NCBI GenBank assembly: GCA_031267995.1
Contig: JAIRXZ010000005.1
Coordinates: forward strand, 1 to 16,224
Origin: Odoribacteraceae bacterium
GTDB lineage: Bacteria > Bacteroidota > Bacteroidia > Bacteroidales > Marinifilaceae
Length of the DNA stretch: 16,224 nt
Direction: 5' to 3'
The notes under the pieces were generated by a model. The model saw only the letters and a program-made list of their open reading frames with translations, was not told the origin of the DNA and searched no databases. Shown one piece after another: positions 7,247 to 14,581 of the stretch; position 1 is the stretch's first letter, and each line of letters opens with the position of its first letter. The position numbers were made by a program, and so were the translations under genes.

Positions 7247-8416
7247 TTAATAGGTAAAAGTTCCGAACTCGGAGACGATCTTCAGCTCGTTCTGCTCGGC
7301 GCGTTGGCAATGGCCCACCACCCGCGCCTCCACGTTAAACTCCGACGCGATCATGATAATCTCGTCGGCAAAAACGGGATCCGCGTACACCTCCATGCGG
7401 TGTCCCATGTTAAACACCTTGTACATCTCCCTCCAGGGTGTCCCGGAATGCTCCTGGATCAGCTTGAAAAGCGGCGGCGCCGGAAACAGGTTATCCTTGC
7501 ACACGCGCATCTTGTCGACGAAATTCATCACCTTCGTCTGCGCGCCGCCGGAGCAGTGGACGATGCCGTGAATCTTGTCGTGGAGGCACTCCAGCACCCG
7601 CTTGATGACCGGGAAATAGGTGCGCGTGGGCGACAACATCAGCTTCCCGACGTCCAGCCCCAGCTCCTCGACGCGATCCGTGAGCGAGCACCCCCCCGCG
7701 TAAACGAGGTCGGCCGGCATCCCCGGATCGTAGCTCTCCGGGTACTTCTTGGCGAGATAGTTGGAAAAAACGTCGTGCCGCGCCGAGGTGAGGCCATTGG
7801 CGCCGATGCCGCCGTTGTACTCCTTTTCGTAGGTGGCCTGCCCGTGCGAGGCGAACCCCACGATCGCGTCGCCGGGGCGGATGCGGTGGTTCGAGATCAC
7901 CTCCGTCCGCTTCATCTGGCAGACGACGGTGGAGTCGACAATAATCGTCCGCACGAGATCCCCGACGTCCGCCGTCTCCCCCCCGGTCGAGTGGATGTTC
8001 ATCCCCATCTCCCGGTATGCCTCCAGCAGCTCCTCCGTGCCGTTGATGATGGCGGAGACCACCTCTCCGGGGATCAGCCGCTTGTTTCTCCCGATCGTGG
8101 ACGACAGCAGGATGTCATTCACGGCGCCGACGCAAATCAGGTCGTCGATATTCATCACCAGCGCGTCCTGCGCGATCCCTTTCCACACGGAGAGGTCGCC
8201 CGTCTCCTTCCAGTAGATGTAGGCCAGCGACGATTTCGTGCCCGCCCCGTCGGCGTGCATGGCGATGCAATACTGGTTTCGCCCGCCGAGGTAGTCGGGG
8301 ACGATCTTGCAAAACGCTTTCGGGAACAACCCCTTGTCGATGTTCTTGATTGCCGCGTGCACGTCTTCCTTGGAAGCGGAGACGCCCCGCTGATTGTACC
8401 TTTCTTCTTTTTTCAT
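7247..8416 (-). CDS. purM: Phosphoribosylformylglycinamidine cyclo-ligase (AIR synthase)
   Basis: The protein has 389 aa, matching the longer Bacteroidota form of PurM. It closes the imidazole ring: FGAM plus ATP gives AIR in purine synthesis, in the cytoplasm. Visible family motifs are RGVSASKEDV (10-19), MHADGAGTKSSLAY (53-66), the metal/ATP-site segment AQDALVMNIDDLICVGA (82-98), STGGETADVGDLVRTI (143-158) and GGIGANGLTSARHDVF (202-217). The C-terminal half holds FNMGHRMEVY and VVGHCQRAE, as in AIR-synthase C domains. The frame is open 23 codons further upstream, but the ATG at 8416 is chosen because the upstream stretch lacks family similarity and contains the promoter. It is transcribed away from rhuM. 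Confidence 0.93.
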   Translation of the reverse strand: MKKEERYNQRGVSASKEDVHAAIKNIDKGLFPKAFCKIVPDYLGGRNQYCIAMHADGAGTKSSLAYIYWKETGDLSVWKGIAQDALVMNIDDLICVGAVNDILLSSTIGRNKRLIPGEVVSAIINGTEELLEAYREMGMNIHSTGGETADVGDLVRTIIVDSTVVCQMKRTEVISNHRIRPGDAIVGFASHGQATYEKEYNGGIGANGLTSARHDVFSNYLAKKYPESYDPGMPADLVYAGGCSLTDRVEELGLDVGKLMLSPTRTYFPVIKRVLECLHDKIHGIVHCSGGAQTKVMNFVDKMRVCKDNLFPAPPLFKLIQEHSGTPWREMYKVFNMGHRMEVYADPVFADEIIMIASEFNVEARVVGHCQRAEQNELKIVSEFGTFTY

Positions 8417-8434
8417 ATTAACACAATTGCGCGC

Positions 8435-8464
8435 CAAAGATAAGAAAACATGCGGACGCGCAAA
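8435..8464 (-). promoter_or_regulatory. purM promoter (Bacteroidota type)
   Basis: On the minus strand TTTG (8461-8464), an 18-bp spacer and TATCTTTG (8435-8442) match the Bacteroidota consensus, with the spacer 1 bp short of the usual 19. Transcription would start only about 13-15 nt before the ATG at 8416, giving a very short leader. This supports that start over the longer open frame. Confidence 0.7.
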
Positions 8465-8559
8465 AATTCGCGAGACAGGCCACATCCGTTGCCCGTTTTC
8501 GAGCGTGGATTTATCCGACGAAAATCAGTACATTCGCGAGACCACATCGACTTGTAACT

Positions 8560-9603
8560 ATGCCTGAAAAAAAGAGACTTCAAATCCGTAACAGCACTGC
8601 CGAATTTCTGGTGTTCACTTCTCAATCGGGTGAAAATACCATTGAAGTGCGCGTCCAAAAGAACACCGTTTGGCTTACCCGAAAACTGATTTCCTCGTTA
8701 TTTGATGTGGACAGAAGTGTTATAACTAAGCATTTGGTAAATATTTATCAGGAAGGAGAACTTATGAAGGAGGCAACTTGTGCAAATTTTGCACAAGTTC
8801 AAACCGAGGGTAACCGGCAAATTACCCGTGATGTCGAGTTTTATAACCTCGATGCCATCATCTCGGTCGGTTATCGTGTCAATTCACAACGGGCAACCCA
8901 ATTCAGACAATGGGCAACATCCATTTTGCGTGATTATGCCATTCGCGGCTACGTTATCGACAAAAAGCGAATGGAGAACGGCGCGTTTCTCGGCGAAGAT
9001 TACTTTGAACATCTGCTTGCCGAAATCCGGGAAATCCGGTTGAGCGAACGCCTTTTCTATCAAAAGATCACGGACATTTACGCCACGGCAATGGATTACA
9101 ATCAGGATACGGTTACCACGAGAGAGTTTTTCGCCAAAGTTCAAAACAAACTGCATTATGCTGTACACGGTCACACCGCTGCAGAGCTTATTGTATCAAG
9201 AGCCAACGCCGAAAAAGAACACATGGGGTTGAATTCATGGGAGAAAAGTCCCGACGGTAAAATAGTGAAGACCGATGTCTCCGTCGCGAAAAACTACCTG
9301 AATGCAACCGAATTGGAATCATTGGGACGCATTGTCAATGCTTATTTAGATCTGGCGGAAGACCGGGCACAAAGACATATCCCCATGACAATGGAAGATT
9401 GGGCAAAACGTCTTGACATGTTCTTAGAGGTTGCTGACCGGGATATTTTGCAAAACAGTGGAAAAGTTACCGCGCTGGTGGCAAAAAGTTTTGCCGAAGG
9501 CGAATTTGAAAAATACCGCATCGTGCAAGACCGTCTGTTTGAATCCCATTTCGATAAGGAGATAAAACGCCTTGGAAAGAAACAGAACAAAACGGAAGAT
9601 TGA
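8560..9603 (+). CDS. rhuM: RhuM family protein
   Basis: The protein has 347 aa, full length for the RhuM family (Virulence_RhuM in Pfam). The family was named from a gene in Salmonella pathogenicity island 3; its biochemical function is not established. Residues 36-70 (TVWLTRKLISSLFDVDRSVITKHLVNIYQ in part) look like a helix-turn-helix-type region. They are followed by the family hallmarks TCANFAQVQ (73-81), VEFYNLDAIISVGYRVNS (92-109) and ATQFRQWAT (112-120). The C-terminal half is helical, with TREFFAKVQNKLHYAVHGHTAA near 190-210. There is no signal peptide or membrane segment, so it is cytoplasmic. The gene is clearly AT-richer than purM and gcvP beside it, which suggests recent acquisition. 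It stands alone, divergent from purM. A possible -7 box TACATTCG (8529-8536) lacks a matching -33 element. Confidence 0.9.
   Translation: MPEKKRLQIRNSTAEFLVFTSQSGENTIEVRVQKNTVWLTRKLISSLFDVDRSVITKHLVNIYQEGELMKEATCANFAQVQTEGNRQITRDVEFYNLDAIISVGYRVNSQRATQFRQWATSILRDYAIRGYVIDKKRMENGAFLGEDYFEHLLAEIREIRLSERLFYQKITDIYATAMDYNQDTVTTREFFAKVQNKLHYAVHGHTAAELIVSRANAEKEHMGLNSWEKSPDGKIVKTDVSVAKNYLNATELESLGRIVNAYLDLAEDRAQRHIPMTMEDWAKRLDMFLEVADRDILQNSGKVTALVAKSFAEGEFEKYRIVQDRLFESHFDKEIKRLGKKQNKTED
8776..8798 (+). other. Inverted repeat inside the rhuM coding sequence
   Basis: ACTTGTGCAA (8776-8785) and TTGCACAAGT (8789-8798) are perfect 10-bp arms with a 3-nt centre. The repeat lies exactly on the codons for the conserved TCANFAQV motif, so it may be a by-product of that protein motif or a real RNA/DNA element. 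Confidence 0.7.
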
Positions 9604-9696
9604 AAAAGGAAGTGAATCCTTTCCGAAAGTACCAGAAAAGCAGCTACTCTTGAATCAGCCCCGGCAGGGGCAGCGGCGAAAATTCTCCCGCGCGGC

Positions 9697-9727
9697 ATTG
9701 CGGAATTAATTTCTTTTTCTACCTTCG
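9697..9727 (+). promoter_or_regulatory. Probable tRNA-His promoter
   Basis: ATTG (9697-9700), a 19-bp spacer and TACCTTCG (9720-9727) resemble the Bacteroidota consensus with one change in each box. Transcription would begin about 10 nt before the tRNA, the expected spacing. Confidence 0.5.
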
Positions 9728-9743
9728 CGACGTAAAATCACAC

Positions 9744-9818
9744 GGTGGATGTAGCTCAGTCGGTTAGAGCGTCGGATTGTGGTTCCGAAGGTCGTCGGTT
9801 CAAGCCCGATCTTCCACC
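9744..9818 (+). tRNA. tRNA-His (anticodon GTG)
   Basis: The cloverleaf folds with an acceptor arm GTGGATG/CTTCCAC (one T-T mismatch), D stem GCTC/GAGC, anticodon stem TCGGA/TCCGA around TTGTGGT, and T stem GTCGG/CCGAT with loop TTCAAGC. The extra G-1 (9744) faces C73 (9818), the identity feature of tRNA-His. CCA is not encoded. It is a single gene with its own promoter and terminator. The open frame starting at 9745 is a shadow of the tRNA. Confidence 0.95.
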
Positions 9819-9832
9819 CGGAAACAACGGCG

Positions 9833-9864
9833 GAGGGCGCGTAAAGGCGCCCTCTCTTTTTTTT
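9833..9864 (+). terminator. Rho-independent terminator of tRNA-His
   Basis: GAGGGCGC (9833-9840) and GCGCCCTC (9847-9854) form a perfect 8-bp GC-rich stem with a 6-nt loop, followed by an eight-T run (9857-9864). It starts 14 nt after the mature tRNA end. Confidence 0.92.
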
Positions 9865-9879
9865 ATCCCGCGGCGGGGA

Positions 9880-9911
9880 GTTGTCCCGCGACAGATATTT
9901 ACTTACATTCG
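9880..9911 (+). promoter_or_regulatory. Possible gcvP promoter
   Basis: GTTG (9880-9883), a 20-bp spacer and TACATTCG (9904-9911) match the Bacteroidota consensus with one change in each box, the same variant (TAnnTTCG) seen for tRNA-His. It would leave a leader of about 50 nt. Confidence 0.4.
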
Positions 9912-9914
9912 TGC

Positions 9915-9932
9915 CGTGATCCCGCGATCACG
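9915..9932. promoter_or_regulatory. Inverted repeat at the expected gcvP transcription start
   Basis: CGTGATC (9915-9921) and GATCACG (9926-9932) are perfect 7-bp arms with a 4-bp spacer, an 18-bp dyad. It lies 4 bp after the putative -7 element, so it could be a repressor operator or a small leader hairpin. There is no sign of a glycine riboswitch upstream of gcvP. Confidence 0.4.
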
Positions 9933-9970
9933 CGAACAATTTCAAACAATTTGATAATCATAACGAACAA

Positions 9971-12835
9971 ATGGCAACAGACAATTTTTTATGGAGGCAC
10001 GTGGGGCCTCGACCGGAACAGGTGCGGCAGATGCTGGAAGTCATCGGCGTCGCGTCCATCGACGAACTGATAGAGCAAACCGTCCCGCGTTCCATCCGGC
10101 TCGACAAGGGGCCGGAGCTGCCCGCGCCCATCACCGAGCAGGAGTTCCTCGAGCGGATGAAGCGCCTGGCGTCACGGAACAAGCTGTTCCGCAGTTTCAT
10201 CGGCCAAGGCTATTACGACACCATCACCCCCGCCGTGGTGCTCCGCAACATCCTCGAAAACCCGGCGTGGTACACCTCTTACACCCCTTACCAGGCCGAG
10301 GTTTCGCAGGGACGCCTGGAGGCGCTCCTCAATTTCCAGACGGTGATCGTGGAGCTGACCGGCATGGCGCTCTCCAACTGCTCCCTGCTGGACGAGGGGA
10401 CGGCCGCCGCCGAGGCCATGATGATGCTGCACGGCCTCAGGAGCAAGGAGATGAAAAAGGCCGGCGCCAACAAGTTCTTCGTGGACGCCTCCCTCTTTGC
10501 CCAGACGCGGGACGTGCTCGTCACCAGGGCAGCCCCCCGCGGCGTCGAGCTGGTATTCGGGGAGTACGCCTCGTTTGAGTTTACCCCGGACATCTTCGGC
10601 GCGATCGTCCAGTATCCCGCCGCCGACGGGGAGGTGCGCGACTACCGCGCGTTTGCCGAACGGGCGCACGCCAACGGGTCGCTGCTGGCCGTGGCCGCCG
10701 ACCTGCTGAGCCTCGCCCTGCTGACCCCTCCCGGCGAGTGGGGCGCCGACGTCGTCGTGGGCAACGCGCAACGCTTTGGCCTGCCGATGAACTACGGCGG
10801 GCCGCACGCGGGGTACATCGCCACGCGGGAGGAGTACAAGCGCAATATCGTCGGGCGAATCATCGGCATCACCGTCGACGCCCAGGGCGCTCCCGCCCTT
10901 CGCCTGGCGCTCCAGAGCCGCGAGCAGCACATCAAGCGCGAGAAGGCCGCGTCCAACATCTGCACGGCCAAGGCACTGAACGCCACGATGGCCGGCTTCT
11001 ACGCCGCCTACCACGGCATGGAGGGATTGCAGCGGATTGCCCGCCACGCTCACGCCGCCGCCGTCGTGTTGTCGGGGGAGATCGCGCGCCTGGGCTACCT
11101 CCCGCGGCACGCCGATTTCTTCGACACCCTCCGCTTCGCCTTGCCGTCGGGGGTCACCGGGGAGAAGCTCCGCGCCGCCGCCATCGCCCGCGAGATCAAC
11201 CTCTTCCACGCCCCCGGCGATGTGGGGCTGTCTACCGATGAAAAGATTACCCCGCGCGAGATCAACGCCATCATCGAAATATTCGCGGAGGCCGCCGGCA
11301 AAACCGCCCCCGTCGTCGCCTTCATTGACGACCGGCTGGCGCTCTCCCCCGCCGCCCTCCGTCGCGGCGAGTTCCTCCAGCAGCCCGTCTTCCGCCTCTA
11401 TCGCTCCGAGACGGCCATGATGCGCTACATGAAAAACCTCGAGCGGCGCGACATCTCCCTGGCCACCTCCATGATCTCCCTCGGATCGTGCACCATGAAG
11501 CTCAACGCCGCCGCCGAGATGCTGCCCCTCTCCTGGCCGGAGCTGGGGGGCATACACCCCTTCGTCCCCGCCGACCAGGCCGCCGGCTACCACCAGATGA
11601 TCCGGGAGACGGAGGCGATGCTCTGCAACATCACCGGCCTGGCAGCCTGCAGCCTGCAACCCAATTCGGGCGCCGCCGGGGAGTACGCCGCCCTGATGGT
11701 GATCCGCCAGTACCACATCTCGCGCGGCGAGGGGCATCGCGACGTGATCCTCATCCCCGCCTCCGCCCACGGCACCAATCCCGCCACCAGCAGCATGGCC
11801 GGCTTCGAGATTCGCGTGATCGACTCCGACGCCGGCGGCAACATCGACGTGGAGCTTTTCCGCGCCGCCGCCATCGAGCACCGCGACCGTCTGGCCGGCG
11901 CCATGATCACCTATCCCTCCACGCACGGCATCTTCGAGGAGTCCATCCGCGAGCTGGCCGACATCGTCCACGCCAACGGGGGACAGCTCTTCATGGACGG
12001 CGCCAACATGAACGGGCAATGCGGCCTCACCAGCCCCGGCTTTATCGGCGCCGACGCCTGCCACCTGAACCTCCACAAGACCTTCGGGATGCCCCACGGG
12101 GGTGGCGGTCCCGGCGTCGGGCCTATCTGCGTGGCGGCGCACCTGGCGCCCTTCCTTCCCTCGCACGCGGTGGTTGAATGTGGCGGCCAGTGCGGGATCC
12201 ACGCCGTGGCCTCGGCGCCCTACGGGTCGGTGGGGATGTTGCCCGTCACCTACGGCTACCTGCTGATGCTCGGCGCCGAGGGGGTGCGGCGGGTGACGGA
12301 GATGGCCATCCTGAACGCCAACTACCTGGCGTCGTCCTTCAAGCGGCTCGGTTTCTCGATCCTCTACGCCGGCAAGCAGGGACGCGTGGGGCACGAGATG
12401 ATTTGGGATTGCCATGCCTTTAACAAGGAGTACGGGATCACCGAGCTGGACATCGCCAAGCGGCTGATGGATTTCGGGTTTCACGCCCCCACGCTCTCGT
12501 TCCCCGTGCACGGTACGCTGATGGTGGAACCCACCGAGAGCGAGCCGAAGGAGGAACTCGACCGCTTTATCGAGGCGCTGGCGACGATCCGCGGAGAGAT
12601 CATGGAGGTGGCCTCCGGCGCCGCCGACAAGGTGGATAACGTGCTGAAGAACGCCCCCCATACCCACAAGGCGCTCACGGCCGACGAGTGGACGCGTCCC
12701 TATCCCCGCTCGAAGGCGGCGTACCCCCTCCCCTGGGTGGCCGAGAACAAGTTTTGGCCGCAGGTGGGACGCGTGGATGACGGGTACGGGGATCGCAACC
12801 TCGTCTGCACGTGCGACGCGCTGAACCGCGAGTAG
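9971..12835 (+). CDS. gcvP: Glycine dehydrogenase (decarboxylating), glycine cleavage P protein
   Basis: The protein has 954 aa, the full-length single-chain form. It decarboxylates glycine with PLP and transfers the aminomethyl group to the lipoyl arm of GcvH, feeding one-carbon units to folate. The N-terminal half begins with the family start FLWRHVGPRPEQV. It continues with YDTITPAVVLRNILENPAW, YTPYQAEVSQGRLEALLNFQ in part, and SLLDEGTAAAEAM. The C-terminal half starts near GSCTMKLNAAAEMLPLSW (about 507) and carries the PLP lysine at about residue 703 in HLNLHKTFGMPHGGGGPGVG. No glycine-cleavage partner (gcvT, gcvH) is in the window, which is common in Bacteroidales. The very long antisense frame over this gene is a GC-bias shadow. 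The start is the ATG that fits the family N-terminus. Confidence 0.97.
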   Translation: MATDNFLWRHVGPRPEQVRQMLEVIGVASIDELIEQTVPRSIRLDKGPELPAPITEQEFLERMKRLASRNKLFRSFIGQGYYDTITPAVVLRNILENPAWYTSYTPYQAEVSQGRLEALLNFQTVIVELTGMALSNCSLLDEGTAAAEAMMMLHGLRSKEMKKAGANKFFVDASLFAQTRDVLVTRAAPRGVELVFGEYASFEFTPDIFGAIVQYPAADGEVRDYRAFAERAHANGSLLAVAADLLSLALLTPPGEWGADVVVGNAQRFGLPMNYGGPHAGYIATREEYKRNIVGRIIGITVDAQGAPALRLALQSREQHIKREKAASNICTAKALNATMAGFYAAYHGMEGLQRIARHAHAAAVVLSGEIARLGYLPRHADFFDTLRFALPSGVTGEKLRAAAIAREINLFHAPGDVGLSTDEKITPREINAIIEIFAEAAGKTAPVVAFIDDRLALSPAALRRGEFLQQPVFRLYRSETAMMRYMKNLERRDISLATSMISLGSCTMKLNAAAEMLPLSWPELGGIHPFVPADQAAGYHQMIRETEAMLCNITGLAACSLQPNSGAAGEYAALMVIRQYHISRGEGHRDVILIPASAHGTNPATSSMAGFEIRVIDSDAGGNIDVELFRAAAIEHRDRLAGAMITYPSTHGIFEESIRELADIVHANGGQLFMDGANMNGQCGLTSPGFIGADACHLNLHKTFGMPHGGGGPGVGPICVAAHLAPFLPSHAVVECGGQCGIHAVASAPYGSVGMLPVTYGYLLMLGAEGVRRVTEMAILNANYLASSFKRLGFSILYAGKQGRVGHEMIWDCHAFNKEYGITELDIAKRLMDFGFHAPTLSFPVHGTLMVEPTESEPKEELDRFIEALATIRGEIMEVASGAADKVDNVLKNAPHTHKALTADEWTRPYPRSKAAYPLPWVAENKFWPQVGRVDDGYGDRNLVCTCDALNRE

Positions 12836-12860
12836 CGCGGGGAAAGGGATAGCGGTCTCC

Positions 12861-12951
12861 CGCCTTTCCTCGCTCCCCGCACGCTTTTATTCACCCCCCG
12901 CGCGCCTTTACCCGCCAGGGACGCGCCTTTCCGTCTCGATTTCCCGCCTTT
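12861..12951. repeat. Cryptic 21-bp-period array D in the gcvP 3' region
   Basis: The anchor CGCCTTT (CGCTTTT once) recurs at 12861, 12882, 12903, 12924 and 12945, exactly 21 bp apart each time. The 14 bases between anchors differ in every unit. It lies between the gcvP stop and its terminator, so it would be transcribed as 3' UTR. Confidence 0.65.
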
Positions 12952-12962
12952 GAATAGAAAAC

Positions 12963-12990
12963 CTGCCCGTGTCCGCGGGCAGTTTTTTTT
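12963..12990 (+). terminator. gcvP rho-independent terminator
   Basis: CTGCCCG (12963-12969) and CGGGCAG (12976-12982) form a 7-bp stem with a 6-nt loop, followed by eight T (12983-12990). It lies about 130 bp after the gcvP stop. Confidence 0.85.
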
Positions 12991-12999
12991 CGTCTTTAC

Positions 13000-13125
13000 C
13001 GGTTTCCGGCCATGTCCTTAGCGATTGGGGGCGTGCCCCCAGCGATTGGGGGCGTGCCCCCAGTGATTGGGGGCGTGCCCCACGCGACGTGGGGCGTGCC
13101 CCCGATGATTCCGGCCATGGCCTGA
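13000..13125. repeat. 21-bp tandem array E, each unit with a short dyad
   Basis: Six units start at 13000, 13021, 13042, 13063, 13084 and 13105. The three central units are nearly identical (GCGATTGGGGGCGTGCCCCC). The outer units differ in sequence but keep a dyad in the same place: GGCCATGGCC in the last and the related GGCCATGTCC in the first. The array fills the gap between the gcvP terminator and the terminator of the convergent lyase gene. Both-strand open frames here show seven-residue repeats only because 21 is divisible by three. Confidence 0.85.
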
Positions 13126-13163
13126 AAACAAGAAACCCCGGCGCGAGGAGGGGGGCGCCGGGG
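13124..13163 (-). terminator. Terminator of the oligogalacturonide lyase gene
   Basis: CCCCGGCGC (13136-13144) and GCGCCGGGG (13155-13163) form a perfect 9-bp stem. On the minus strand it is followed by a T-rich tract (TTTCTTGTTTTC, plus-strand 13124-13135). It lies 33 bp after the stop codon of the lyase. Confidence 0.8.
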
Positions 13164-13195
13164 GTTCAACGAATGTCGGGATGTCAGCGGGGAGT

Positions 13196-14413
13196 CTAAC
13201 GTGTCCTCTCGATCTCAACGGCATAGACGTGCGTCTGCCCGCCAAGCAAATTGGATCGGAAGATCACCCACTTTTGGTCGGGCGTGAAGTGCACGTTCGG
13301 CTCCAGCTTGTAATCGTGGTTTTTCATGTTCACGAGGCGTTCCGAGACGAAGCGGTTGCCGTCCGGCCGGAAAAGATATATCCACTTGCCGTCGGGCGCC
13401 TTGGCGACGGAACCCTCGTGGCCGCCATCGCCGCAAAAGAGGGTGCGGTCGGGGGAGATGTTGTAGTGCACCGACCATTCGTCGCGCGCCAGCTCGTACT
13501 TGATCTCCTCGCCGGTGCGGACGTCGACGCCGGCGACGAAGAAGGTGACGGAGCGGGGCATCTGGAGGTCGAACCAGATGCGTTGGCCGTCGGGGGAGAA
13601 AAACTCGTGCCCGGCAATCTCCATGTCCATGGTGCGGCGGTGCATGAGCTTAAAGTCGGTGGTGTTGACGTCGATCGTCCAGATGCGGTCGACCTTGTGC
13701 CACGGCCCCTCGTGGCAAAACATGAGGAGGGAGGGGTCGGTGGGGGAGAATTGGATGTGGTTCGTCCACTCGTTCTCCTCGTGGATCACCTTCATTTGGC
13801 CTGTCCGGGTGTCGAGGGTAAAGAGGTAGTGCTTGATGTGGGCGTCGTATATCCGGTTGAAATACTGGTTTTTCTCCGGGTACTGGGCGAGGATCTCCTG
13901 CGCTTTTCGCTCCTCGCTGTACTTGCCGGCCAGCAGCGTCCCGTCGGCATTGATGGTGCTGATGGAGGCGCCGAGGTTCGCCGGGAAGCGGGCGATGAGG
14001 CGGGTTTCGCGGGTGTCCACGTGGGTGGCCAGGACGCTGTCGCCGCGCTGGTAGACAACCTCGCGGTGCGTTTTGTCCAGGATCTCGCCGCTGGCGCCGC
14101 GCGGGCGGTTGGTGAGTTGCGTACTCTCGAGGGTGCGGAGATTGACGGCGAAGAATTGGCGGCGGCGGTCGACGGCGCCGACGTAGATCATGAGGTCGTC
14201 CTTGCCGTCGGCGGACTTGATGAAGGGGCTGTTGTGGAAGTAGAAACTCTTGTTGTCGGTGCCTTCGCGGGTGAGGCGCACCACTTTGTGCCGCGTGGCG
14301 GGGTCGATCCACTCCAGTGGCAGGGGTTCATCGGCGGGCGGCGCGGCGGGCTGCGCGGTGGCGGCAAACGTCCACGCGAGGTAGGCGAGCAGGGTGATGG
14401 AGAATGTTTTCAT
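13196..14413 (-). CDS. Oligogalacturonide lyase, polysaccharide lyase family 22 type
   Basis: The protein has 405 aa. Residues 1-20 are a signal peptide (MKTFSITLLAYLAWTFAATA, cleavage before Gln21), so it acts in the periplasm or outside. The rest is a beta-propeller of WD40/TolB-like blades with repeated ...SPDG/TPDQ turns. It matches oligogalacturonide lyases, which cleave short, often unsaturated, pectin oligomers by beta-elimination. The family-typical segments are NHIQFSPTDPSLLMFCHEGPW (219-238 and on), GHEFFSPDG (268-276) and WSVHYNISPD (313-322). They supply the histidines expected for the metal/catalytic site; exact ligands were not assigned. No other pectin genes, SusC/D pair or regulator are nearby, so it is not in a visible utilisation locus. 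It has its own terminator. A distinct TolB-like propeller with another role cannot be excluded. Confidence 0.82.
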   Translation of the reverse strand: MKTFSITLLAYLAWTFAATAQPAAPPADEPLPLEWIDPATRHKVVRLTREGTDNKSFYFHNSPFIKSADGKDDLMIYVGAVDRRRQFFAVNLRTLESTQLTNRPRGASGEILDKTHREVVYQRGDSVLATHVDTRETRLIARFPANLGASISTINADGTLLAGKYSEERKAQEILAQYPEKNQYFNRIYDAHIKHYLFTLDTRTGQMKVIHEENEWTNHIQFSPTDPSLLMFCHEGPWHKVDRIWTIDVNTTDFKLMHRRTMDMEIAGHEFFSPDGQRIWFDLQMPRSVTFFVAGVDVRTGEEIKYELARDEWSVHYNISPDRTLFCGDGGHEGSVAKAPDGKWIYLFRPDGNRFVSERLVNMKNHDYKLEPNVHFTPDQKWVIFRSNLLGGQTHVYAVEIERTR

Positions 14414-14538
14414 CGGTCATGTTTTTTGATGGTTTGACAAAAATTTCGGCGTCCGGGCGCCGGTTGACGCGATGAAGATAGTGATCCTCGTTGAAGGAGC
14501 GAGGCCTTCCGCCAAAACGCGAGCGAGAAAGCGCAGTT

Positions 14539-14576
14539 CGCGCGGCGACGGGAGGCGGTTTTCCCGACGCCGCGCG
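14539..14576 (-). terminator. Inverted repeat, possible terminator of the GldG-like gene
   Basis: CGCGCGGCG (14539-14547) and CGCCGCGCG (14568-14576) form a perfect 9-bp stem that can extend inward by five more pairs past one mismatch. It begins 5 bp after the stop codon on the minus strand. There is no T-run after it. The rest of the gap to the lyase gene (14414-14538) shows no gene. Confidence 0.45.
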
Positions 14577-14581
14577 GGGGT

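Noticed and set aside
7184..8443. 419-aa plus-strand open frame
   Set aside because: Antisense to purM and overlapping its terminator and promoter.
9744..9818. tRNA-His as an integration attachment site for the rhuM region
   Set aside because: No repeat of the tRNA 3' end was found near the other side of rhuM, and no integrase is present.
9745..9954. 69-aa open frame over the tRNA
   Set aside because: It begins within tRNA-His and runs through the terminator.
9871..9970. Glycine riboswitch upstream of gcvP
   Set aside because: The gap is only about 100 nt and lacks the tandem aptamer pattern. Only a short dyad is seen.
10172..12667. 831-aa minus-strand open frame
   Set aside because: Fully antisense to gcvP, whose sense frame is an unmistakable full-length enzyme.
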